This document shows, piece by piece, positions 1 to 12,262 of a stretch of DNA of 64,000 nt. The stretch comes from Wuchereria bancrofti (Eukaryota; Nematoda; Chromadorea; Rhabditida; Onchocercidae): assembly GCA_005281725.1 (NCBI GenBank), contig SSBO01000009.1:8759831-8823830 (forward strand), given 5' to 3'. Positions within the stretch are counted from its first letter, which is position 1. Each line of letters opens with the position of its first letter. The notes under the pieces are model-generated. The model did no database searches, was not told where the DNA came from, and saw only the letters and a program-made list of their open reading frames with translations. A program made the position numbers and the translations under genes.

Positions 1-1020
1 TGCGTTAGGATTCATTGTGGTTTAGAAGTGTTTGGTGATTATTTGTGACACAAATTAAAATGAACAATCGTTGGTCATTAGCGTATACACTTCTATCTTA
101 TAGAATTAAACAAATTTTTTGACATATTGAAATCGCTTCTGTTTTTCCTTTAGTTTTTGTTTGCCATGTAAGCCATTTAAGCTACGCAGAATCACTGAAG
201 ACAAATACGAAAACTCGACATATACAATTTTTATGTCTTTAAAAGAAATTATTTCCCACTATTCTTCACTAATTTATTAATTTATTGTACTATTTTGGCT
301 TTCTTGTAGAAGCAAATAATTTTTGCATTATTTAATGCTGAAAATGATTAACTGAAGAGTATTATACAAAAAGCACTCCTTTTTTGCTTTTATGACCAAA
401 CTACAGTTGTCATAGTATATTTCCAATATTTATAATATTAGGATTAAACCGATTTTTGGTTGGTCTACTCATAGTTAAAGTTTCTCATCAATTATGTAAG
501 GTTGAGATACTGTGATATTACATGAAACTATTGTGCTGAAAGTGTTGAACCAAAAATGATATTAAAAAACAAATTAAGTTTACAAATGATATCTTTGCAG
601 TTATGGAATAAAACTTATTGTTAATTGTTGCATCAAAATTTATTGCTCAGTTCCAATAGCATCAACTTAAATTTAAAGTAAAATAAACACACGTGAAAAT
701 CATATTCAAATATAATTTTGCTTTCATCAAAATTTCTGCATCGAAAAAATCCCGTTGTTCCACAGATTGTTTATTTTTTTCCATTGTAAAATTTAATTTC
801 TGTTACAGAAAAGTTAGTGGTTGTTTGGATCAGCTCGATACCATGGTTAGAAATTAATGAAACAAGAAATCAATGAACAAGTTCATGTGGAAATTTTGAA
901 AAAAATTGTAAATTGCCGCGTGTCGACATGTTGATTTAGAGAAAATGAAAATATACAAGTCAGAAAACCCACAAGAAAAAAGAATTATTTATTGTTGATG
1001 CCTGGTTGTTTAAGAAATGA
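1..1020. other. Gene-free 3' flank of the Gln-rich gene
   Basis: No coding exon with splice signals was recognised on either strand. The only feature is an AATAAA polyadenylation signal on the minus strand at 988-993, about 30 bases past the stop codon of the neighbouring minus-strand gene. The rest is AT-rich DNA without visible repeats. Confidence 0.6.
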
Positions 1021-2259
1021 TTATTTCTGGAACTGAAGCAAATAATCCAATTGTTGTTTTAAATTCTTGAGAAGACTTTGTTTGGCTTTCAGAATTTCTT
1101 CAAAGATAGGCTGTTGTTTTTGGAGAAACTGCTGAAGTGAAGGCTGCATCTGCTGTAGTTTTTGGAGAAGTTGTTGTTGTTGTTGCACAAGTTGTTGAAA
1201 TTGAGCTTGTGATTGCTGAAGTTGTTGAAGGAGATTAGGTATTTGTTGAGGTTGTTGGAGCATTTGTAGTAGTTGTTGTTGTTGTTCCATAAGCTTCACA
1301 AGAAGTTGCTGTTGCTGAAGGAGTTGCTGAATACGAGATTGCTGCTGTTGGTATTGTTGAAGAAGAAATTGTTGCTCTTCTAAAAGTCGTTGAAGAAATG
1401 ATTGCTGTTTTTGAAGTAATTGGTGGTAAGAAAACTGTTGTTGTAGCAGTAGAAGCTGCTGAAGTAGCTTCATTTGATGTTGAAATTGTTGGAAAAGTAG
1501 TTGCCTCTGTTGTTGAAGTTTTGTTAATAGAGTACGGTGTTGCTGAAGCAGCTGAAGACGTTGTTGTTGCCTCTGAATTTTGTCATAAAGATTATGTTGA
1601 TCTTGATGCTGAGATTGCTCGAGATTTTGTTGCAATTGTTTTCGAAGGGCAAGCGCTTGTTGCTCGAGAGTCGATGGCTGCTGTTGTTTTTGCTGGAGAG
1701 CAAGTAGTTGCTGCTGCAAAAATTGTTGAAGAATAGGCTGTTGTTCTTGAAATAATTGTTGTTGATGAGGCAGTTGTTGCAGTACAGATTGGAGAGTCTG
1801 TTGTCGCTGAAGAAGTTGCTGAAGAATAACGCGTTGTTGGTCTTGAAGTTGATTCAGAGATGGTTGTTGTTTTTGAAGTTGTTGAAGGATACTGCGCTGT
1901 TGTTGAAGAAGTTGTTGTTTATTTTCATAGCTATAATTCTGTTCAAGTTGTTGACTAAGTTGCTGTTGCTGTTGAAGAAGATCCTGAAGGAGCGACTGGT
2001 TTTGTTGTAGTTCTTGGAGTTGCTGTTGCTGTTGAAGTTGCTGAAGCGCAGGATTTTGTTCTTCCAGGAGTTTTTGGAGGAGCGGCTGTTCTTCTTCTAT
2101 TTGTTGGACAAGTTGTTGAAGTGGTTGAGGAGGGGATTTTTTCTTATTTTCGGTTGACAATGCCGTCATTGTTGTTGAAGAAGAAACTGTTCCTGTTGCA
2201 ATTGTCTGAGTTGATGTGAAAAAGGCTGTTGTTACTGCCGTAATTTCTGGATTTGTTGT
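1021..2259 (-). CDS. Gln/Leu-rich repetitive coiled-coil-like protein (last exon)
   Basis: The exon is open for 413 codons from a splice-type AG at 2260-2261 to TAA at 1021-1023. The first ATG is at 2167-2169, giving 382 aa. The 30 codons before it are in frame, Thr/Ser-rich and without Met. They are therefore either the end of an upstream exon I could not find, or 5' UTR if the AG is a trans-splice acceptor. Almost the whole protein is Gln and Leu in irregular blocks such as LLQQ and LQQQQQ, with few charged residues; hydrophobic spacing would allow a long coiled coil. There is no signal peptide from the internal ATG and no recognised catalytic domain. A minus-strand AATAAA lies about 30 bases after the stop. 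The mixed CAA/CAG use and interrupted runs look like a maintained coding repeat rather than simple CAG expansion. Function unknown; antisense open frames here are shadows of the Gln codons. Confidence 0.7.
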   Translation of the reverse strand, partial: TTNPEITAVTTAFFTSTQTIATGTVSSSTTMTALSTENKKKSPPQPLQQLVQQIEEEQPLLQKLLEEQNPALQQLQQQQQLQELQQNQSLLQDLLQQQQQLSQQLEQNYSYENKQQLLQQQRSILQQLQKQQPSLNQLQDQQRVILQQLLQRQQTLQSVLQQLPHQQQLFQEQQPILQQFLQQQLLALQQKQQQPSTLEQQALALRKQLQQNLEQSQHQDQHNLYDKIQRQQQRLQLLQQHRTLLTKLQQQRQLLFQQFQHQMKLLQQLLLLQQQFSYHQLLQKQQSFLQRLLEEQQFLLQQYQQQQSRIQQLLQQQQLLVKLMEQQQQLLQMLQQPQQIPNLLQQLQQSQAQFQQLVQQQQQLLQKLQQMQPSLQQFLQKQQPIFEEILKAKQSLLKNLKQQLDYLLQFQK

Positions 2260-2370
2260 CTAAAAAATATTAGAAAATAATTACAAAAACGTGTGAAGGA
2301 TATTGTTGTGAGTGAAATGTTGATTTACAGAAATTCAGATAAAGGGTAGTTTGATCTCGTATGGAACTAG

Positions 2371-2371
2371 N
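2371..2371. other. Ambiguous base (N)
   Basis: A single undetermined base lies just upstream of the Gln-rich gene. It could mark a polymorphic or assembly-joined position. Exons of that gene upstream of 2260 may be hidden or misassembled around it. Confidence 0.9.
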
Positions 2372-2756
2372 ACCTCAAACTTGGGTAATTAAACCTTTAT
2401 TTAACATAAAACAAATCAACATCATAATAGCGCATTATACATATCGCACAGATGCTACACAGTTATAAAACGCTAAACATTACTAGAGAGCTGAAACTCC
2501 AACCACACTATAAATATACAATTGTAAAAAATGATTAATTGCAATTAAGAGATGGTGTTGGAGTTAATTGAGACTATAGATCATAAATGTGAATTTGGGA
2601 ATAAAGGAAATTTGTTTAAGGATAGACATTTCTTTGCTACAATAGTCTATTACATGCATTTAATTCTCACATATCTCATACGGTATAATGTGAGTAAAGC
2701 GAGGTTAATCTATGAACAAAGAGATGCTTCATTTACAGCTTCTCGCTTTTCAGCGA

Positions 2757-4712
2757 CACTTTCCATTTATACATACTTCTTTTATTGCAAACGTCTGTAT
2801 GTTTTTTCTAAAAAAAAAGCATTTATAGTATTTCTTTTTTGCAATAGCTTGATTTTTTCCCTAATTTTCTATTAAATTAGTTTTTTTTTTGTACAATGCA
2901 CTGCTAATATCTCTTGTTTAGCTACTTATCTTTTCTTCCTTTTTATCACTAACTTCACTTTCGCATGTTTGTCTTCAAAAAATTCTGCTTTCACGCCATT
3001 TTACATTTGTTTAATATATTTATCATTTTACAAAACCTCTTTTTTATATCTTTTATAAAGTTCACTCATTTTATGGTTCTTGTTGATTAAATCTTAATTC
3101 ATGGAGGTCAAAAAATATTCTTTTCTTTAATTTATTTTAAAGCATGTCTCCTTGCTAATATTCAATCTTTCCTCATAGCCCTCTGTTTCAATGTGTGGCA
3201 TTTTTCGTCTTTTTAGTTCTGCACGCTTTTTAGCCAACTCCATTTTTTTGTTATTTATGTCTTGCATTATTTTAATTTTCTCTTTTGCATGTCTTTTCAT
3301 TAATTATAGTTATTGTATGTAATTTTTATGTTGTAGTTTTAAACTCATGCCTGTTTTTTGCTAACTTTACTAATTGCACTGACTTACTGCTGAACCACTT
3401 GCAACCACTCCCTATCATTTGCAACCATCTGCTACTGTGACTACTTGATACCGTAACCACTTTCAGTTGCTTCATACTGCAATCGTTTGCAACCACCTGC
3501 TACAGTAAGTATTTGCGACCACCTACCACAGTAACTACGTTTGCCACCGTAGTCGTACAGCAGGCGGCTACAGTAACAAGTGGTCACAAGTGGTGACAGT
3601 AGCAAGTGGTTACAAGTGGTTATTTAGCAAGTGGTTGCGGTAACAGATGGCTGCAAGTGGTTACTGTAGCAAGTGGTCGCGAGCAGATACTGTAGTAAGT
3701 GGTCACAGTAGCAGGTGCAAGTGGTGGTAACTACCAATAAGTTGCAACCAGTTGCTGTGATGGCAGGTAGTTGCAAATAATAGGAAATGGCAGCAAGCAT
3801 AGAAAGTTTTTTACCAATTTTATGTTTGTTGACATTATTCATGCTTTAAAGTATATATGTTATGGTGTCGTTTAATTTTGGTTTTTTTACACTACTTGCA
3901 TCCACATTCATTTAGATTTGAATCATTTAATATTAGAAAACAGTATGATCCTTATAACCTTGCTAAATATGTTTTTGTAACCATCTGCATTGATGCTCAT
4001 GTAGTGGTTTTTAATGTCTAGTCATCAATATTTTCGGTTGTACATTTCGCCAAAAATGCATGCAATGTACTAAGTAACAGTGACGGAAAAAAGTGCAGTT
4101 AGTGGAGTCAGCAAAAAAGACATGCAATGAGATTAAAATAATTATAGAACAACTATAAGAAAATTAAAGTAATGTAAATACACAAATAACAAAAAAGTTG
4201 AGCTGCCTAAAAAACGTGCAGAACCAAAAAGACGAAAAATGTCACATATTGAACAGAGGGCTATGAGAAAAGATTGAACATTAGCGAGGTTTTAATTCAT
4301 TAAAATGAATTAAAAAAGAAAGGATTAAAAAAGTGGAAGGAAGTAAAATTTAGAGGAAACTTCATGAATCAAGATTTAATCAACAAGAAGTATAAAATGA
4401 GTGAAGTCTACAAAAAGAGAGAGAGATTTCGTAAAATGATAAATATAATAAACAAATGTAAAATGGCGTTAAAGGAATTTTTCTCAAGAAAAACATGCGA
4501 AAGTGAAGTCAGTGATAAAAAGAAAGAAAAGCTGAGTTACTAAACAAGAGAGATATTAGCAGTGTACTTACAAAAAAAAAAAAAAAATTTAACAGAAAAT
4601 TAGAAATACTATGAATTAAAAATACTATAAATTCTTTTTTTTAAAACATAAAAAATATTTGCAGTAAAAGAAGCTATCGTAAATATTTATAAATGGAAAG
4701 CATATAAAAAGT
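2757..4712. repeat. Fold-back (long inverted repeat) element
   Basis: Two diverged arms face each other, left at about 2757-3384 and right at about 4093-4712. Shared landmarks include CACTTTCCATTTATA at the outer end, CTTCACTTTCGCATGTTT, AGCCCTCTGTT, and TTTTTCGTCTTTTTNGTTCTGCACG, which appear in reverse complement in the right arm. Between the arms lie a two-way tandem repeat (3391-3775) and unique AT-rich DNA (3780-4092). The arms differ at many positions and by small indels, so the element is old. No transposase frame is present; the open frames inside are short and not conserved between arms. It resembles a non-autonomous fold-back transposon, but target-site duplications were not established. 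Confidence 0.75.
3391..3775. repeat. Two-way tandem repeat, CAAGTGGT-type unit
   Basis: Degenerate units with the core GCAAGTGGT / ACCACTTGC are spread over about 385 bases. In the left half (to about 3545) the units read mainly CAACCACCTGCTACAGTA; in the right half they read TACTGTAGCAAGTGGT. The array therefore switches orientation at its centre and could itself form a cruciform. It is locally richer in G and C than its surroundings. Confidence 0.8.
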
Positions 4713-5379
4713 GTGTAATAAGATGATATTATAAGTATATAAACATATACACTTACCAGTAGCAGTGCATAAGTGTGTAGAAATGGAGATATTATAAAGA
4801 GAAGGATCAATTATTGCAACATAAAAGCAAAAAACAACTAGTAGTTATGATGTAAGTAACAAAAACAAAAAGCACAAACAAGTAATAAAATATAAAAGTT
4901 AGTAAATAAAATTTGATCGAAATCTTATCAGAAACTTCAAAAATAAAATCTTCGAAGAAATTTGGATAAAAAACTTCAAATATGTGTTAACCACAAGTGA
5001 AAATAGACCTATTGAGATAAAACTCTTAATACTGCTGCAAAAAATAAGAAAAACCACAAAAACGAAAAATGAAAAGTAAATAATAAATGGAACAGATTCC
5101 GTAAACTACTATTTTGCCACTAATAGGCAGCAATTGCACGTAGGTATAAATAGCAAAAGAGGAGAAGACAATGGATGCGTCAGATCGATTGTTGTCTGAC
5201 ATTACATGATTGGCTTATAGCCACAATTAAAACGTCAGTAAAACTTAAATATTAAGGACTAAAATATCGGTATATAATTTGAGAATACCGAAGCGTGCAA
5301 AATATCAAAATCCCTCCCAAAACCTTACTCATTCAGTAATACTGTCTATAAATAATTTCACAATAAGTAGAACAAAGGA

Positions 5380-5725
5380 AGTTTCCGGAAGTGTTTGATG
5401 AGATCAAAGCAGCCATAATATTCCAAGTGATCGCCAATGATCACTCCTTTACTTTTGTCATTGAAATAATCCCTAACTTATACATGAGTATTTTTGTCTT
5501 TCACATGTTTAAGTAAAGTTGATTTCGCATATGGGACCTCTTTATTACCGATATCTACTTTAATCGGATAGCATTTTTAGTTTTTAGGTACGAAATGAGG
5601 CACTCAATTTCTAACATTTCCTGTTTCTTGAAGTTTTAGTCGATTAACCAAGTTCGTTGAGATGAATGATAATTGTAATCCTATATCGAGTAGTGCTAAT
5701 GCTTTCGTTTCAATTTCGGAACTTC
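5380..5725 (-). pseudogene. Decayed BEL/Pao-type retrotransposon protease region
   Basis: On the minus strand, one frame reads ALALLDIGLQLSFIS, which matches the retropepsin active-site region of BEL/Pao elements (family form ALxLFDxGSQLSFIS). The catalytic Asp is kept but the following residues are altered (DIGLQ where DTGSQ-like is expected). It continues in the same frame through in-frame stops to GVIIGDHLEYYG, the position of the second conserved protease segment (LIGxDYxW in relatives). At least three stops break the frame, so this is a dead fragment. A short minus-strand frame at 5783-5968 could be the preceding gag-linker portion. No long terminal repeats, reverse transcriptase or integrase were recognised nearby. 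The family call rests on pattern memory and is moderate. Confidence 0.55.
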
Positions 5726-8605
5726 TGGATTTATGACGCTTTTTTTTCATAAAAGTAAAATTCTTTTACCTTTTGATCATCTTTAATCAGTTGCTGTGCT
5801 ATTCGTTACTGCTTCCATTTCTTCTTTGTTTAAGTTTTCAGGTCTTGGGATGATAATACTGGTATCGTCACTAAAATTGTTATTGAAATTCTGGGTTCGT
5901 TGTTGTAACAAACATTTCACAAATAAAGGTTTAATTACCTGAATTTGAGATATCAAGAAAAGAATCAAAGAGGCAGAAACAGCTTTCTATCTTTGTTGAT
6001 ATCAGAAAGAAATTGGCAACACCTTTGATTGCAAATTAGTCATTTCAGTTCAGACTTGTTACGAATATTTAGAAGAATAGCTATGCATTTCAAATCGTAA
6101 AAGAGAGCATTTAACTTGTTGTTAGTAGTGATAATTGGGTATTAGTAAGCCTAACAACAAGTCCTTCGCTATTTTTGTCGTTTGGTATCGATTTTGCGTG
6201 GAATCATCGGTGCTTTCGTATAAAATTTTCTCAATTTACAGCGAAAATCTTACAGACTAATACCAGGAAAATTCTGCATTATTATTCAGTTAAAAGGAAC
6301 GACTCTAAGCAATGAATGATTTGCTGAGTTTCTCTAAAAGATCGCACGGACTGGCAATTAAACGATACTTGGGGTGGCGGTGATTTTTCATTGGTATAAT
6401 GTAAACATCTGTTTTTGAACTATTGCCTGCTTTTTTGTGTTCTTAATTTTTGTTTCTTGCAGTACAGTATTACTGCCAGTTATTTTATTTTTTCGTTTTT
6501 CAAAAATCTTCATTGATCATTTCAATGTAAAGTTCTGATAGCATATAAGTTTCTGATATGATAATTTGTGTCACTAAATTTGTGTTCCTGAATTAGCTTT
6601 CGCGCTTTTTTCTTGAATTACCCACTGCTCTTCTTTGCTCTTCATATGGAAACAGCATCCACTGGTATAACTCATTCCCATTTTCTCGTCATTGACAGTT
6701 GGCCAAAAATATGAAAGGTATGAGAGTTTTGTACGTATATCATCAGAGAATGAATAATTGAAGTATTGCTATAAATAGAATAAATGAAATAATTTTATAT
6801 ATGTATGAATTGGTATTTTGTATAAAAGCTCACAATTTACTGAAATGATTTTCTTTTACGTTTTCTACAAAAAAAAGAAAAAAAATAATTTCAAGCAGTG
6901 GCATAAATTTATACACGAAAGTGTAAATACAATAAATTAGACGGATAAATAAACACGTCAATTTAAATATGTAAATATTTGAAATTAAAACAGCATATAA
7001 CAGAAATTCTGATTATAACAACTTGTGCGCCCAATTTAATAAATATCTTCCGGATTGCACCATTAATGGAGTTGCTTCCATCGGCGCTCGAATTTTGTTT
7101 GTATTTCCATCTGGTTTTTTATTTTGTTCATATTTCTTAGCTTTGCTAAAAATCCGTCTAAAATTAAATTTTTCCTTTTAAAAAAAGAAAGGTGAAAATT
7201 GGTAAATTAGCAATAAACGACAACTGATAACAGAATTTAACAAAGAATAGTTAACAAAAACTTAGCAAATATCATGCATCGTTATCACTGATTAATTAAT
7301 TTGAATCATGGTCAGCTCTCCGATATGTCCCAGAAAAAAAGGTACAAGCAATTATTGAAGCAATCTGTTGGCCGAAGATACGTTGACTACATCAGTGGTC
7401 CACTCTGACCGCAAATCAGAATACATGAAAACTACTACCGTCTATATAGCTACGTTTCATAATGGAAGGACAAGCACTAAGAATCGAATCAAATAAGACT
7501 TTCTTTTGCATTTTTTGCAACATAATTTGGCTTATCCCATATTGTCCTTTTTAGCCACCGGCGCATTTGCAACAAACATGGATATATCACCTCACAAATT
7601 TTCATTCGCGAAGCTAATGAAGCTAAGCTAAGTAAAAAACGATTCTGCACCCGAAATTGAATTATGTATGTGGTGATGATGATATTTATGTGATAATGGC
7701 TTATTTAAACATTTCATTTCGTCATAATAATTAGCACAACAAAGACGAAAATGTCAGATCCTTTAAATATAATATGTATCCATTAAGTATTAAAACCCAA
7801 ATACAGGCACAAGGATGAAAATTAGGAAAATGATAACAAACATACATATAACCAGTATAACAATAAAAATATTAGTTGTCAACACTAATTAAGGCACCTA
7901 AAAGAAATTAATAATATTATCTTACCAATATTATTGTTAATACAATATATATATATACAAATATAAAGAAAAACATTGTGTTATACACATATTTATTCTT
8001 TTTTTCCTAAGCAATATGTTATCGTATATAACTACTAAGTAATTAAACCAAAATACAGACATAACGAATAATAAAATTGTTAAAAGGACTTAACAATTCC
8101 ACTGCTAAATTAAAATCGCATCAAGGAAAAAAGAACTTTCAGCGTGCACAAGGGAAAAAGGATATATGATATTTTATGGTACATTTATTTTGGCAAATAA
8201 TATGGCAACCGAAGAAAAACAAACCCGTTACCAATTATTAATTGAATAATATGTTATAAATTGCTAGAAAAATAAATTATTTAAGAATAGAAAATTTAAA
8301 ATTTTCATTTTCAGCTGTACCATATGAAATAATTTTATTGCTAATTTTAACAGTATAATAACTTTTGTTAATTTCTACTTCCATTATTTGTTTTGCTCGC
8401 TTTTTTTTCATATTTTTTTGAAATTTGATTTTTTCCAATTATGCTGACATTTGATAAACATTTATGCTAATTAATTTGGCTGAAATTGGTTTGATTTGTG
8501 CTGATCAATTTGGCTGAAAAAGAAATGATAAATTAATCATGCAATACTGAATTAAAGCATGAAGAGAATTTTTAGGTATGAAAAGAAAAAATAAATCAAC
8601 TAACG

Positions 8606-8735
8606 ATATGTGTTATTATTATTGTCATTATTGTTATTGTTATTATTATTACTGACATGTTATTAATGTTATTATTATTATTACTAATATGTTATTAATA
8701 TTGTTATTATTACTATTATTATTATTATTTTCGTA
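8606..8735. repeat. TTA/ATT microsatellite
   Basis: Imperfect TTA/ATT trinucleotide runs with occasional GTT, GAC and ATG interruptions. A roughly 50-base unit containing GACATGTTATTAAT-like sequence appears about twice, so the tract has both short- and longer-period repetition. Confidence 0.8.
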
Positions 8736-9056
8736 CTAAAAATCGCCACTGTTGATTTATAATAGAATTTTTCTCATTCGTCCGAATCGTATCATAACTC
8801 TTCTGCAACAGAAATATATCATAAATTATTATAATCATAAATTATATTGTGATAGAGAATTATCATTCGAATATCATTTCCTAAAGGAAATAAATGCATT
8901 CTCTTAACAGTAACAACTGATATAATTAATACATATCTCATAATTCTCTAATGTAATGAATAGCGGAATTGATAGTTTTTTTGTAGCATTTACAATTGTA
9001 AATCTTTTTTTTTTGTGCTAAAAAACTGAACAAGTTTATGAAAAATTTTAACATAA

Positions 9057-11330
9057 TTAATTTGTTACCTGCGTGTTGCTAGCATAAGATTTGTTAGGTT
9101 GCGAATCTTTTTGGCAAATATATGGCGCAACTATTCGACAGCAACTTTGAAACCATTCACCACTTGTAACATTCATTTTTGTGCATGGGCTAATTAATTT
9201 GCTTACCGGTATTTGACCTAAAAATTTTAACAATACTTTAATGCAGGATTTTAAAAAATTTTTCACAGTTCAAATTGAAAAAAAGCACGTAGAATTTTGC
9301 AATGTTGATTCAAATTAGTAAATTATAAGTTAACGCAAAAAGCATACGATAAGACTACTGCAGTAGTAATGATAATTGCTTATTGCATGATATATAAGAT
9401 AAAACTATTAAATGTTAATCATTAGTTCATAAAAAATTTAATCATTGTTTTGATTATGGAGAGTAAAAAAACTTGCAAAATCTTGCAAAAAAAATTTATT
9501 ATGTTTATTAATTATGATGAATAAAAAATTTAGAAAGACAAATAATTTGAAATTAACCATTTTTCCAGCCTTTAAAATTAAATGGTGTTTTATCAGACCA
9601 TTCAAATTGGGCTGTTCTTCCAAATTTTGCACTACCAAGCCAAACTTCAGACGCACCACGAGCTATTTCTAAAATAATTAACAAATTTAATCTTGCAACC
9701 AAATTTACATGTGGGATTATATGAATGGCAAATGACATATTTGTCAATTGAAAAAATAATTTTAGTTTGGAAATTTTGAAGTTTTCTCATTAATTTTGTT
9801 ATTTTTTTAATTTTTTTTTAAATTATAATGTTATTCAACAATTAATCTGAATTTTCATTATCGATCTTATTTCTAATTCATTTCACCTATAAATGGAGAT
9901 GAAAAATTAAAGAAATAAATGAAATAAAAAATTTAAAAAAAAAAGATTATTTTGTGGTTATATTATTTTACAAGCATTATATTTCGGGTTGGTTTATAAA
10001 TTATATTATCAATGCTATAAATAAAAAAGAAAAAATAAACAAATAAAAATATATTACCTTTGACAAATCGATTCTCCCTCGAATTATGTATTGATAATTG
10101 ATGACCATTTTGTATTAGACAATGAAATTCAGCTTCAGTCCAAGTTATTTTTTTAGAGAAAAATTTATAACATTTTCTGGAATGTGGTGAAAATCGCCAT
10201 CCATCATTACATATAGCACATAATGCAACTGAAAATAATTCACAAATCGAAAAAACTTTTTCGATTTTCAAAATTTTTCCAATTTTTATTCTTTGGCAAC
10301 TTTTATGATCAGTCGTTCAAAAAAGTAAAATGAAAAAAATGGAATGTGTTTTATTAGCAGAAAAAGAATAGTGGGAATGTTGAATGATATGCTTCATGAA
10401 TGTCCAATGTTTATCATAAAATCTGATCATTACTTCCGGAATAACCGTTTTTTTTTTTCTATCATGATAATGACTAGTTTTAATAGCATCAGTCAGTGTG
10501 ACAAGCGATAAGTTCCAGCTGATCGACGCAGTGGGTGACAATGGGATACTGACTTTTCATTTAATGAATTGACTGAGTTCTTTAAATTGTGGACATGAAA
10601 TTTAATCCGTGTGCACAACTTTGCTTCACTCTTATGTGTGAATACATAATTTAAATCAAAAAAAAAAAAAAAATTTTCTTGCATTGTAATATTAATTGCT
10701 TACTAAATAAATACAATTATATCAGTATGCAACATCTAATTAATTAATTATTCATATATAAGTTGCATTTCTGAGTGTATTTTAAAAAAAATACAGCATG
10801 ATTGAATAAATTTTTTTCCAATATTCTATTACTTTGTTGCACCTGACTTCATTAAATATTTTATTAAAATGGCAAATAACTCTGAGAGCAAAAAAAATGC
10901 ATTGACGAATTAATTTTATTATTTTTTTACATTCATTTTGCAAAACATTACTGAAAAATAGAACTAAAAAGTCGTCGAATTTTTGAAAATTTTACCAAAA
11001 AAATATTTATATAAAAATAGCAAAAAAAGCAATTAAAAAATAACGAATGTTTTGTTTTCTTTTACATATATGTCATTGATAATTTTGATAAATTCCGCAT
11101 GTCATGCATTAAATTCGATTTAATTTAAATTGAGCTTTTTTAATTTATGACAATAAGAATTTGATTGTTGTAATGAGAAACTGTCATGAAATCGATCAGA
11201 TTGACAAGAACATAATAATTTGTAATTTCACAAAATTTTAAGTTATGAAATGTAAAGGAATAAGAAGTGAATGGAAAAAAATCTTACCAGTAAAACATAT
11301 CATAAATATGGCAATGCTACAATTATTCAT
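9057..11330 (-). CDS. Secreted C-type lectin-like protein
   Basis: Four exons rebuild a 161-residue protein: 11288-11330, 10058-10228, 9558-9668 and 9057-9217. All junctions use GT..AG and keep phase; intron 1 is about 1.06 kb. The N-terminus (ATG at 11328-11330) is a signal peptide ending near residue 20. One C-type lectin domain follows: CYKFF near 34, WTEAEFHC at 44-51 (first conserved Cys of helix 1), VWLG at 80-83, FEWSD at 93-97, GW at 105-106, and the C-terminal GEWFQSCC...YICQK. The loop where Ca2+/sugar-binding lectins carry EPN or QPD reads NGQIPVS, and there is no WND triplet. Calcium-dependent sugar binding is therefore doubtful. Exported C-type lectin-like proteins are common in nematodes at cuticle, gut and host interfaces. 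It stands alone between two gene-poor stretches. Confidence is high for family, low for ligand. Confidence 0.88.
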
Positions 11331-12202
11331 CGTTTGTTAGCTTATAAATATTTTTTGATTTCGCTGAAACTAAATTTTCAAACCGTTTATTGTTTGAAGT
11401 TGATAAAACTATTTATAAATGAGCAAGTGTACATATATTAGTTATAAATTTTGGCAAAGATATGCTGCTCTTTGCTGAGAAACATCAAATATAATTATAA
11501 TTATATTGCACAATAAACATATTGATATTTTGTTGACAAAAATAAATTTTAATACAAAAAACTACAGTTAAACAAAACTAAAATTAAGAAATTTTGTAAA
11601 ATATTTGGATATGAAAAATATATTAGAATTCTTATACCGAATAACATTGGAAAAATGCAACTAAAAAATTAAGCTTTTTTATTAAAATAATACAAGTTTT
11701 AATATCAAATGACTAAAACTAAATAAAACTAACAATTTTTGAAAGATGTATATTGAATATTAAAGAGTAAATTTTAATGAATTAATTGAAAGAAAAAAAT
11801 GAATCATTTCATAAACCATCACAAATGAGTAGACTGCATTAATTTTTGCCATTACCCGCTATTTATGACTTTTCACCTCTTTTTTTAGTAGTATATCCGG
11901 GTAGAAATCATTTAGTCTATTTGATAGAAAAACAAGAAGATAGAAGATGATTGGACGGAAATGATTTTTCCTCTCCAATTTTTGTCTTTCATTTATCAGC
12001 GATCGACGTTGAACATTAATTTCATTTTGATAATTTCACAAAAACCAGTTTTTCGTTTTTCTTATCATTTTCAAAAATTTTTTTCCACTTCTTTCATTCT
12101 TTCCTTTCTTTTCTTTTGCCATTTGATGATTTCTATTGCTACAATCATTATTAGCCGGAAATACTTATCAAATTTTGTTTCTCACCATTCAATCAAATCA
12201 TC

Positions 12203-12262
12203 ATGTTCATCATTATCATTATTATTATTATCATCATCATTATTACCATCATTACCGCTGCT
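12203..12262. repeat. ATC/ATT trinucleotide microsatellite
   Basis: A run of ATC and ATT triplets (CATCATTATCATTATTATT-like). A second short simple repeat, CT dinucleotides, lies at about 12430-12452. Confidence 0.85.

Larger units (their letters stand above)
4713..9056. other. Intergenic, repeat-bearing, no intact gene
   Basis: This 4.3 kb stretch holds the retroelement remnant at 5380-5725 and the TTA/ATT microsatellite at 8606-8735, described separately. The segments at 6600-6720 and 7020-7600 are less AT-rich than the rest and may be further retroelement debris. I could not match them to a protein with confidence. No spliced gene is supported. Confidence 0.5.

Noticed and set aside
1398..2010. 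Plus-strand open frames opposite the Gln-rich gene
   Set aside because: They are antisense readings of Gln/Leu codons, rich in Val, Ala, Glu and Leu, with no splice or start context.
2552..2875. 107-codon plus-strand frame
   Set aside because: It runs into the left arm of the fold-back element, and the frame is not conserved in the other arm.
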